From: Aldrovandia affinis | Taxonomy: Eukaryota; Chordata; Actinopteri; Notacanthiformes; Halosauridae | Assembly (NCBI GenBank): GCA_029706075.1 | Contig: JAINUG010000015.1 | Span: forward strand, 1,769,715-1,833,714 | Length of the DNA stretch: 64,000 nucleotides | Reading direction: 5' to 3' | Shown here: positions 1 through 9,965 of the stretch, piece by piece | Position numbering within the stretch: the first letter of the stretch is position 1 | Layout of the letters: each line of letters begins with the position of its first letter | Made by a program: the position numbers and the translations under genes | The notes under the pieces: generated by a model | Databases searched by the model: none | Told to the model about the DNA's origin: nothing | Seen by the model: only the letters and a program-made list of their open reading frames with translations

Positions 1-139
1 TTGCGAGTTAGTTTGTAAATTAGCTTGCTAAGTATCTGACCAAACTCCTATTCGTTTTGCTATATATCTCATTGGCCTGTTTAACTGACCTTTATGGTGC
101 TTATAAAAGTGCATAACTTTTCCGAAATGGACAGAAATT

Positions 140-495
140 ATCGAGGGGTATTCAACACTTTCTCATTGTTTCTTCAAGATGTTCCCATATTCCAAGGCGA
201 TAGTTCCCCCATACACACTGCTAAATTGATTCAAGAGTGATTTCATGAACACCAGTATGAAGTCAAACACCTTCCATGGCCTCCCCAATCACCAGATCTA
301 AACAACATTGAACCTTTATGGGACGTTTTGGAACGTAGAGTGCGGTGTAGATTTCCACCACCTTCACCTCTCAGAATTGTATAAGAGCATTTCAAAAATG
401 ATTGAAGCTGTTCTCAGGTTGATTATAGATGTTGCGGTTGCAGATGCTGCAGTTATACCTCATGTTCTAAATAATTCCACTTGTTGGCTACTGTA
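140..495 (+). pseudogene. Tc1-like transposase 3' fragment
   Basis: Reading the plus strand with in-frame stops gives the C-terminal part of a Tc1/mariner transposase. Recognisable pieces are a D-x-S-P-I-H-T block near 195-220 (counterpart of the second catalytic Asp region) and PPQSPDLNNIEPLWD near 275-325, which holds the catalytic Glu. The N-terminal DNA-binding half is absent and no terminal inverted repeat was found, so this is a decayed fragment. The short open frame at 308-496 is a by-product of it and is not a gene. Confidence 0.75.
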
Positions 496-555
496 ATTAT
501 GAACATCGATGCATACATGAAGAGTGGCATGCATTTGTGTTCATTGCTTTTTCTA

Positions 556-711
556 ATATAATATAATATAATATATGTCATTTAGCAGACGCTTTTATCC
601 ACAGTACTGAATGCATACATTTTTAAGTAGCCTATATGTGGTCCCAATTGGAAACAAACACACAACCTAAGCATTGTTAGCGCCATGCTCTACCCAATGA
701 GCCACACAGAA
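556..711 (-). repeat. tRNA-derived SINE, minus strand
   Basis: The reverse complement starts with a tRNA-like head (A-box-like GGCTCATTGGGTAGAGC, B-box-like region about 35 bases on). It ends in the common fish tail CATTTAGCAGACGCTTTTAT followed by a TATAATATAAT run. The same tail recurs at 49098 and, in variant forms, at 45460 and 53815. Confidence 0.7.
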
Positions 712-1699
712 CCACAATATACCCACGTTGTCTACCCCCTGCATATATTCAGGATATAAAAGGTATACAACAGTATATTCACGACGCTATCTTCTGTACT
801 CTGAGACAGAATTTGTTTTCTCAGTTTGTTCTAGCAACCTACGGTATCATTGCCTTGTCAGCTGCTGCACATATGCTGAAGAGGAGCAGCAAAAAGGAAA
901 ACAAACAATCTCAAACTGTGGCATGAGTAAAATCTGCACCTTACCTTCACTTGCACATTAACTCAACTGTATTATCCCACAGGGGGCCAAATTAGGTCTC
1001 ACAGGATGCTTCAATCATAAAAGCATCAGCAAAAACATTGAAATAAATAAATAGATAGCCATTGATTTAAAAACATAACGTGAAGAAAAATGAAAAAAAA
1101 AGGAAAAGACAAGGTTTGGTTCACTGTATTCATGACTTTAGGGATGAATGACAGTTTTTGGTGATTGTTCCTGATGTTGGGTAGTCTAAAATACAGACTG
1201 TGGTCAAAACTTACTGGCTCTGCATATAGATGATCCATTGTCATTAAGAATACTGATAGCCTTCCATATCGCACGTCTGTTGTGCAATTGGTTCAAAGTG
1301 CATTGATGATAGCCAGTTACTTTAGAGCTCACTTTCAAATTTTTGGTTAGCATGTTTTTGACTAGTTGTGACACCAGCAGATCATATAAAAGGCCGTACC
1401 ACATTAAATAAATGAAACATTAAATACATTATAAAACAAAACCAAACACCAATAATTAAAATAATTTAGTTTTTATTTGAATGAGTGCATCTATGAAATC
1501 GATGAACATATCCTTGGTTATATCCACATTTCTGCAGTAATGTTGTACAGACAAAAACATGCATTTTTATTTGGGAAGTATATTTCACACCAGGACCAGT
1601 AAATAGCCGTTTGTACTCCATTGTACAATTTCCAATGTGATGGGTGATGCTGTGCTTTATTCTTGTGATTTATTTGAGACAGGGCTTGGTTGTGTCTGT

Positions 1700-1701
<2 letters not shown>

Positions 1702-1735
<34 letters not shown>
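1702..1735. repeat. (GT)17 microsatellite
   Basis: An uninterrupted run of 17 GT units. Confidence 0.95.
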
Positions 1736-1738
<3 letters not shown>

Positions 1739-1741
1739 CTA

Positions 1742-1755
1742 GTTACCATGGCAAC
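1742..1755. promoter_or_regulatory. RFX X-box-like palindrome
   Basis: GTTACCATGGCAAC fits the two-half-site consensus bound by RFX factors (GTNRCC, short gap, RGYAAC). It is a motif match only; no neighbouring gene start is visible. Confidence 0.35.
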
Positions 1756-2242
1756 AAGGGATGTTCAATGCAGATGTTTGGCTTGTCATTAGGGGGTTCT
1801 GAGCTTCACTGAGCTGAGATTTCTGCATTCACCATATCTCCATAACCAAGGTAATAACCAAGCTAAAAAAAGTCATCCATGTTAGGTCTTGTATGATGCC
1901 ATATGCCTTGTACAATTTACTCAGTTACTGTTCAATGCTGATTGTGTACAATGACCTATTATTCATCAGTGAGTTGAAAATACAACAAAACAACTTGTAG
2001 TCTGACACGAACAAGTGGACAATATCTCCATTACAGCTAACATTCATTTGTTTGGATTTGGACGTATGTTAACTGGAACCAAGTCAAACAACTGCAATTT
2101 GTAACTTACATAAAAAAAGAAATGAATGGGGACACTTCAAAACATCTGTGTGGTACTTTAATGGGATATAATGTATTTGTTATATTCTATGACAGTACTT
2201 ACTCTCCACATGTAATTAATTGCTTCAGTAAATATCCAGTTA

Positions 2243-3890
<1,648 letters not shown>

Positions 3891-3928
3891 TATATAAAGG
3901 GGTTTTATGTAATAGTCACTGAAAAGCT

Positions 3929-4130
3929 GTTTCTTTGAGAACTGGGTGTAGGCTGTTAAGAACATGACTGATTTATGATGAATGTACACATGTACAATCT
4001 CATATCATCATGAATTGCTTCAGTAAATATCCAGCTATATAAAGGGGTTTTATGTAATAGTGACTGAAAAAGCTACACGAGTTATGCTGTCTTTTGTTGT
4101 GTTTCAGCACTTAAGTGATTGACTGAAGCC
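3929..4130 (+). repeat. 202-bp direct repeat, copy 1
   Basis: Base-for-base identical by eye to 4868-5069. It contains a V-SINE-like stretch (AATTGCTTCAGTAAATATCC), and a further diverged copy of that part flanks the Tc1 element at 2222-2240 and 3893-3926. Confidence 0.9.
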
Positions 4131-4867
4131 TAAATTGGCTGCTGATCGTAAGGAAATCACAAAAATCTGCAGACATCGTAGCCCTGCAGGAATTTTTGGG
4201 TTTGACACTCCCGTTCAAAACCAAAGTGGTAGTAATGTAATAGAAATATTTCTGATACTCATAAAACTGTACACCTTCAGGAGCCACAAGAGGGCACTAC
4301 ATAATTGCCAGTTGGGTAACGAGCAGAAACTAGCACCATCCCTCTAGTCTAAATATAAAATACATCTGATGCTCTAGTAGCATTTTCATTAACATATACC
4401 ATAGCTCTTCCCAGAGAACTGTAACTCATTTGTTACAGATTGTGACAAATGCATTGGTGTTCAAGTAAACAACATGTAACTTTGAAGTTTATGCACAAGT
4501 ATTCACTGTAAAATAGTGCATACATGATTAAATAAATAAAGTTGTTCCATGCCATAACTGAGCTGCTGAGCAAAACTCTGAACTGCTCAATGCATGGCTA
4601 GCTGCATCTCTTGTGGTAGTGATAATTGAATTGGTAGAAGCATGTAGCTTTCTTTTATACAACACTGTTTACATTTCAACACCACAGCGCATAATGCTTC
4701 TTAGCAACGGTTATTTTATAAGGAAATATACAGGATTTGTTGATATAGATGGCGATTCGTGTACTGACTGCACATCACATGACTTCTGGGAATGGAATAT
4801 TGCTGGCTGAAAGTGAAAGGATATATTTTTACAGCATGTTGTCTGAAGTTCAAATTGGTTCTAATTT
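4131..4867. other. spacer between the identical repeats
   Basis: 737 bases with no recognisable gene, tRNA-like head or inverted ends. With the left repeat it forms a 939-bp unit, of which the second repeat is a partial tandem copy. Confidence 0.5.
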
Positions 4868-5069
4868 GTTTCTTTGAGAACTGGGTGTAGGCTGTTAAGA
4901 ACATGACTGATTTATGATGAATGTACACATGTACAATCTCATATCATCATGAATTGCTTCAGTAAATATCCAGCTATATAAAGGGGTTTTATGTAATAGT
5001 GACTGAAAAAGCTACACGAGTTATGCTGTCTTTTGTTGTGTTTCAGCACTTAAGTGATTGACTGAAGCC
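4868..5069 (+). repeat. 202-bp direct repeat, copy 2
   Basis: Identical to 3929-4130. A third, 32-base piece of the same unit (AATGTACACATGTACAATCT onward) follows at 5105-5136. Ends are not TG/CA, so this looks like local duplication and not a pair of LTRs. Confidence 0.9.
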
Positions 5070-5408
5070 ACTGATTGGTTAAAGTGTTAATGTACACAAT
5101 GATTAATGTACACATGTACAATCTCATATCATCATGTTTGGTGGTTTAGCATGAGATGTAAATACTGCTTTGCTGAACTTCTTTGGCAACTGAAGCCAGG
5201 TCATCATCCAAATCTGTAAACACGTTCCTTCTTTTCTACACTTTTAACACAACACAGAGGAAGTAAAAAAAAAAAAACCAGGCTAAAGAGAAAAATTGAG
5301 GTACAGACTGATTCTGAAAGCATTGCATTCTGAAAGCATTGCACTTGCTCTGTCTTAACTAGCAGTGTCCCCTGCTACAGCTTTGCTACAGCTGACGGGA
5401 AAAACTAC

Positions 5409-5425
5409 TTTCAGTTTCACTTTCC
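5409..5425 (-). promoter_or_regulatory. interferon-stimulated response element (ISRE)
   Basis: On the minus strand the bases read GGAAAGTGAAACTGAAA, with three GAAA-type cores at the spacing bound by ISGF3 and IRF factors (GAAANNGAAA). A weaker TTTCACTTCCCTTTT block lies at 5516-5530. Both precede the candidate exon ending at 5614. Confidence 0.6.
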
Positions 5426-5586
5426 TGTAAACCTCAGAATCGGGACATACTAGTATATGCTGTGCTGCTCTTGCAAGGACAGTCACGGTCAATGAGAGCT
5501 ATCTCAGCTGTGCAGCTTTCACTTCCCTTTTACTGACAGAAATCGGGTGGGTAGAAAAGATTTTTAACGTAGTTTAACAGATTTTC

Positions 5587-5614
5587 ATGGATTTTCAAAT
5601 GACTGGTGCAGCAG
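5587..5614 (+). other. candidate short first exon with splice donor
   Basis: An ATG at 5587 opens nine codons and ends in CAG followed by GTAAGA at 5615, a near-consensus donor. It lies about 170 bases downstream of the ISRE. It could be an alternative first exon of SOCS1. Joined to the acceptor at 9005, its frame would stop at 9031-9033 and act only as an upstream ORF. It could instead belong to an unrelated interferon-inducible gene, or be chance. Confidence 0.3.
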
Positions 5615-6024
5615 GTAAGATGAAATACCTTTTGTTTACTTGCACTGTGCTATTTTAAACAAGGCCTTTCCATGCTCCAAAATATTGAATACTGTGGGGA
5701 TACAGGTGATATACCACAATTATTTTTACATATTGTATTAAGTGCGTTTAGTCAAATTCATTATCATTAATTTCATGTTTATTTTTGCTTTTACATATAG
5801 TTTGTATAGGTACAAGTCAACAACTATTATAGGAAAGTAAATAAATAAACAATAATAATAGTAAGAAGAGTAAAGCAATCATAGTAATAATAACAATCAT
5901 AATAATAGTAAAAACAAACATAAATAAAATTATATGAAAATAAATTTGAGATATTGACACATTCCTACATACATATTTATGTTACTGTTGTAGACCACTG
6001 TAATTAGGAACATATACACGCACA
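5615..6024. other. no gene seen; AT-rich
   Basis: AT-rich sequence with an impure AATAAT-type simple repeat around 5835-5935 and no coding signal. Confidence 0.5.
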
Positions 6025-6324
6025 CACAGGGTAGACAAAATAATGGAAACATCAAATGAAAAAGGGCTCGTATTTTTAAGTTACTACATCACTTAAAAAA
6101 GAGTCTACACGTGTGTAATATTAACAAGATCTAAACATTTAAACATCATTTAACTTTTATGGGAAGTTCTGTAATGTAGTGTGGATCTTCATCTTGCAAT
6201 AAACTGGAGGTGGAAATGTAAGGCTTTCTCTCTTGAAGAATGGTTGAAAGGGTGGCCTAACTCTTTATTAGTTAATAGTCATATATTGTTAGGTATTTCC
6301 ATTATTTTGTCTATTCCTGTGTAT
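6025..6324. mobile_element. short Tc1/mariner-type MITE
   Basis: The left end reads CACAGGGTAGACAAAATAAT and the reverse complement of the right end reads CACAGGAATAGACAAAATAA, both continuing with GGAAA. About 300 bases with matching inverted ends and no transposase fit an internally deleted derivative. A similar tip (GGGTAGAGAAAATAATAGCA) occurs at 27376. Confidence 0.6.
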
Positions 6325-7281
6325 ATACTGTATGCATTTCTTTTTTTTGCCAGGTTTACATCAATGAATCTCCATTTCCTTCCACAGGAACGGCATGAAC
6401 GGCAAGATGTAATGCCTGTGCACATTTCATCTATCTAATTCATGAGCAATGGACACTTGATTTCTGTCTTTACTGAGCCAGTTACGCCTATTGCTGTTAA
6501 TTGAAATATATACAGTTCTTGGTCAAGAAAACTAATGAAGAGGTTTTCAATATGTATATCTTATAGAGTACATATAGTACAATATATTAAATTTGATATT
6601 GTCACTGAAGTTACCCTTTTTATGTCATGTGTAATGAATGGTTCACTGATGAATGCAACAAATTTGAAATGTATCATGCAGAGATGTCTTCATATTTGAG
6701 AGTGGATATGCAATAATATGCAGAAAACTACCAGAGGAGGGCAGCAAATTATATTGTTTTCTAAGTGTGGGGGCATTTAATCAACACCCCACATTTGATT
6801 GATAACAGTCCTTTTAACTGTGTATAGTGAAACTTGATATTACCCAATACAATATGGATTGGAATCACATCTATTAACGTTCCTTTTACGGGCATTGCGA
6901 TGCAATTAGGATTCAATTTGAGATATCTGTACATATTTTATATAGAAAGGTGTGGAAATCTTCAAATGGCAGGGATGTATTAAGGTATTGTAAAGTGCAA
7001 CCCCTCAGATGAAGAAAATCTGTGCAGGGTATACCTGTTTAAATTTCTACTTATGGACACATTGGTGTTATTTCCTGAGACAACATACATACACAAATTC
7101 CAAGCAAGTTGTAGACAGCTTGTGTTCTAATTCTGGAAACAAAAGCCTGATAAGACTAGGGCCCAGAATTCAAGGAAAAATGAGAAACCATCACGTGACT
7201 ACGTTTTACAAGACACACGTGTTCTCAGTAGCTCTGGTATGCAAAGACTGATATTTTACAGTTTCAAAAATGCGGTTCTGT
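6325..7281. other. no gene seen upstream of the SOCS1 promoter
   Basis: AT-rich, with only short ORFs (the longest, 80 codons at 7009-7251, has no recognisable domain). No repeat family was recognised. Confidence 0.5.
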
Positions 7282-7290
7282 TTCCCCGAA
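7282..7290. promoter_or_regulatory. GAS/STAT site 1
   Basis: TTCCCCGAA fits TTCN3GAA, the STAT dimer site. It lies about 730 bases upstream of the inferred SOCS1 transcription start. An ISRE-like half, AGTTTCACT, follows at about 7312. Confidence 0.5.
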
Positions 7291-7873
7291 ATCAGATCAG
7301 AGGAAGACCACAGTTTCACTCTCTTGAGCTGGAAGATAACCCACTTTCAGGAAATAGTTACCTTTGATGGTAAGCTGAATATATGTACGCATGACATAAC
7401 AAACCTTTGGTTCAATTATTATTATCAATGGCAATGGTACTAAAATCTATATTAACTGAATACTGTCTGAAAATGTAACCGTTGTAGAAAGGGATAAATA
7501 AAATGAACCGATCAACAAACCATCACTGGCCTCAGCAACAATTATGAAACCACATCCTTCTCAGAACAGCTACCTGTTTCTCAAACCTAGCCCATCCTCC
7601 ATCTCCTGCAACTCTGATCTGGTATACATAGCCTACATATAATCGAATTCGAAACAATAATTACAATGGCTGCAATGATAGCAAAGTGCAATGCTGTTAA
7701 AAAATGTTATATTAACGGGAAACTGCTGCAATGTGAACACAGAGAGGATATTTTTGTTTAAATCGCCCCGACTATAAATGTTTTCCTTACTTTCAAGGTA
7801 AAACGTTCGACGGTACTGCTGTTCAATCTATAACGTCTCCCAGTTGAGTGAACAGCTCTGCCTATGTAAAGGC

Positions 7874-7882
7874 TTCTTGGAA
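7874..7882. promoter_or_regulatory. GAS/STAT site 2
   Basis: TTCTTGGAA fits TTCN3GAA. It is paired with another GAS 42 bases downstream (start to start) and lies about 115 bases before the TATA-like site. SOCS1 is a known STAT target that feeds back on JAK-STAT signalling. Confidence 0.6.
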
Positions 7883-7915
7883 GCATATCGTGTTATAACG
7901 AAACGCAACGAAGAT

Positions 7916-7924
7916 TTCCAGGAA
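7916..7924. promoter_or_regulatory. GAS/STAT site 3
   Basis: TTCCAGGAA fits TTCN3GAA and is a near-palindromic STAT site just upstream of the GC box. Paired GAS elements can bind STAT tetramers; that use here is inferred. Confidence 0.6.
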
Positions 7925-7943
7925 ACACTGTTGTTTCTTAAGT

Positions 7944-7996
7944 GGGGGCGGGGCGGGGAGGAGCCTACAGCTCATATGGATGCACTAAGTTATAAA
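7944..7996 (+). promoter_or_regulatory. SOCS1 core promoter: GC box and TATA-like site
   Basis: GGGGGCGGGGCGGGG at 7944-7958 is a strong Sp/KLF-type GC box in an otherwise AT-rich area. TATAAA at 7991-7996 follows 33 bases on. Transcription would be expected to begin near 8020-8030. Confidence 0.6.
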
Positions 7997-8019
7997 CTTG
8001 TGTGAGCAACGTTGAAAGC

Positions 8020-8257
8020 AATATTTCGTACTGCAGGGAAAGAGTGAGAATCGGTGATCGGTGACCCCTATTTGTGGATACTGTACATCTGTGGATTATT
8101 AAACTACAGACTGGGTGAAAGCAGTAATGTTAATGTTTTAGTGGCTGTGGAAATACTATGCCAGCTGAATCTCTTCGGTCATTTAGTCGATGTGTCATTA
8201 TTTTGAACGTGGATTTGAAGAAATTTATGGAATCATATCGTGCCTAATTTGCAGACG
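8020..8257 (+). other. socs1: SOCS1 non-coding exon 1 (approximate start)
   Basis: The start is inferred from the TATA-like site. The end is set by ACG followed by GTAAGG at 8258. Vertebrate SOCS1 typically has a non-coding first exon and a single coding exon, which agrees. It holds upstream ATGs, including MLMF-stop at 8127-8141 and a 29-codon ORF at 8158-8247. Confidence 0.5.
8158..8247 (+). promoter_or_regulatory. upstream ORF in SOCS1 exon 1
   Basis: The ATG at 8158 opens 29 codons ending in TAA, entirely inside the predicted first exon. It would be translated before SOCS1 if the exon model is right. No known peptide was recognised. Confidence 0.4.
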
Positions 8258-9004
8258 GTAAGGTTCGTTTCCCTAAAGTGATCGATTTCGCGAAGTATGT
8301 TTGGTCCATAAATTAAGGCGCGTTATACTGTGCTTCTAAATACAGTCAAGTATTGTTCCTCATGTCAGGTGAAGCAACACTTACTCTTAGTGTATTATAC
8401 TGAGGTTATGCAGCCAGCTAATACATAAACTACACCAACGTTAGTAATTCTGGCGTAATTGAGTTTCAATGGAAGAACTTTGTTTTCTCATAAAGTTGAT
8501 GAGTTATGAATTGTACAATGTCAACGCGTGCTTCCAAGTTTGGAAGAGATTGTGGAAAATGTAGCCGAATGAATATGTTTGAACTCATTTGAAATGTGCA
8601 GGACACTGGTTATTTATTAACATAGCAGTGAACATCAGTGAATAATGTTCTAGGCCCACATCAACATTTTCTGTCAAGTCCACATAACTATAAACAATTG
8701 TAACGTTAACGGGAAGGGAAAGGGAAAATATTTAAAGTCGCATTAGGTTCTATAATGTCAGTACATTAATACGTTATTCAACTTATCTATTTAGTTGACA
8801 CTTCGCGGTACATTCGATTTAGGAATTTGAGGGCCATCGTGTGTTTTGCGGCTAAGACTGTTGCATGTACTTTTTTGTATTTTCTCCTTTATGTGGCCGT
8901 GTTAGTGGCCAGTGGCCAGTTTAATTCCTTTATTCTTATTCTAACCTTTAACCAGTTCTTGAGGCCCTTAACTAACTTGACTTTACCCCCCCTATTTGTT
9001 TCAG
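8258..9004 (+). other. socs1: SOCS1 intron 1
   Basis: 747 bases from GTAAGG to a pyrimidine-rich tract (ACCCCCCCTATTTGTTTCAG) ending at 9004. The open frame at 8827-9033 runs through it and is not coding. Confidence 0.6.
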
Positions 9005-9032
9005 ATCGGAGAGCTTTCTCTGCATCACCTTA

Positions 9033-9077
9033 ATGACGGGCGCTATGGAAGACCACATAGGCTGGTCTGCACTGTAG
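9033..9077 (+). promoter_or_regulatory. upstream ORF abutting the SOCS1 start codon
   Basis: Two in-frame upstream ATGs, at 9033 and 9045, open a 14-codon ORF (MTGAMEDHIGWSAL) whose TAG at 9075-9077 is followed by one base and then the SOCS1 ATG at 9079. It lies in exon 2 and so is in every SOCS1 mRNA using the 9004 acceptor. Mammalian SOCS1 is known to be restrained by upstream AUGs; the same role here is inferred. SOCS1 would then need leaky scanning or re-initiation. Confidence 0.65.
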
Positions 9078-9078
9078 A

Positions 9079-9693
9079 ATGGTTGCTCATAGTAACGTGG
9101 AAGGCAATGCAGCAGCAATACATACCGGACCAAGGATTGAACTGTCAGGAGCTGAAACCCTGCCTCACCAGTGCAGGCAGCGGCAACATGTGGCCCCCAG
9201 CCCAGAGAGCCAGACACACTTCAGACCCTTCCGAAACCATAAGGACTTTCGAACCATCACCATGACTACCTCTATGCTGGAGACCGGTGGTTTCTACTGG
9301 GGTCCCATGACAGTGGACGAGGCACACTCCATACTGAAGGAGGAGCCTTTGGGAACGTTTCTGATCCGAGACAGCCAACAAAGAGACATCTTTTTCACGC
9401 TCAGCTACAAGGCTCCATCAGGGCCCACAAGCATCCGGATCAATTTCCAGAACTCGCGATTCAGCCTGGTTGGCAGCAAAGAGTCCTTTGACTCTCTGTT
9501 CAAACTGCTGGAGCATTACATTGCTTCACCCAAGAAGAGTCTTGTTCGGCCTTATAGGAAAGTCAAATTGCAATCTTTGCAAGAGCTGTGCCGAAAAAGG
9601 ATTATTGAAACATGTGGTCCGGAGAAAATAGACAGTATCCCTGTAAATGCTGTCGTAAAAGACTTCTTGAACTCTTTTCCTTATCGGATATGA
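9079..9693 (+). CDS. socs1: suppressor of cytokine signalling 1 (SOCS1)
   Basis: A 204-residue cytoplasmic inhibitor of JAK kinases and an adaptor for ubiquitin ligation. The start is supported by MVAH, the same opening as mammalian SOCS1. Residues 46-57 (THFRPFRNHKDF) form the kinase inhibitory region that blocks the JAK substrate groove. The SH2 domain runs from about 70 to 160, with the phosphotyrosine-binding Arg at 97 in FLIRDS. The SOCS box runs from about 163 to 204: SLQELCRKRI is the elongin B/C box, and IPVN near 187-190 is the weak cullin-5 box typical of SOCS1. The low-complexity N-terminus is less Pro/Ser-rich than in mammals. All key residues are present and no frameshift is seen. 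The intronless CDS follows a non-coding exon, STAT sites and upstream ORFs. Teleosts can have two paralogues; which one this is cannot be told. Confidence 0.97.
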   Translation: MVAHSNVEGNAAAIHTGPRIELSGAETLPHQCRQRQHVAPSPESQTHFRPFRNHKDFRTITMTTSMLETGGFYWGPMTVDEAHSILKEEPLGTFLIRDSQQRDIFFTLSYKAPSGPTSIRINFQNSRFSLVGSKESFDSLFKLLEHYIASPKKSLVRPYRKVKLQSLQELCRKRIIETCGPEKIDSIPVNAVVKDFLNSFPYRI

Positions 9694-9965
9694 AGACAAG
9701 TCCAAATGCATTAAATCACTTCCTTGATTTGGGGGAGACACTTGACGGTTTATGTGTTCCTGGTCTGCCTTGTTGTTATAAACATGTTCATTTTTGTAGC
9801 AAACTAATGTATTTTGAAATAAGACTTGAACACTCTATATTGACTATTTATGCCACGTATGAATGTTTACACTATCCTGGATGCATATGTGCTCCTGCTA
9901 TTTATCTGCTATGCAGACAATACATTTTTAGAGTATATGGAAAATAAATTTTGTTTTGAAAATTT
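9694..9965 (+). promoter_or_regulatory. socs1: SOCS1 3' UTR and polyadenylation signal
   Basis: AATAAA at 9943-9948 follows the stop by 250 bases, and a T-rich element (TTTTGTTTTG) comes directly after. Two ATTTA pentamers (9846-9850 and 9900-9904) fit an unstable, early-response mRNA. The exact cleavage site is not visible. Confidence 0.7.

Larger units (their letters stand above)
712..2242. other. no gene seen; AT-rich with one microsatellite
   Basis: Only short chance ORFs occur here. The GT microsatellite at 1702-1735 and the X-box-like motif at 1742-1755 are listed separately. The last 20-30 bases are the left half of a local repeat split by the Tc1 element that follows. Confidence 0.5.

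Noticed and set aside
3929-5069. Identical direct repeats as LTRs of a small retroelement
   Set aside because: Ends are not TG/CA, there is no primer-binding-like site, and no target duplication was found.
8827-9033. 68-codon ORF upstream of SOCS1
   Set aside because: It runs through the polypyrimidine tract and acceptor at 9004, so it is mostly intronic.
8996-9265. 89-codon ORF overlapping the SOCS1 start in another frame
   Set aside because: It has no family similarity, while the 9079 frame carries the complete kinase inhibitory region, SH2 domain and SOCS box.
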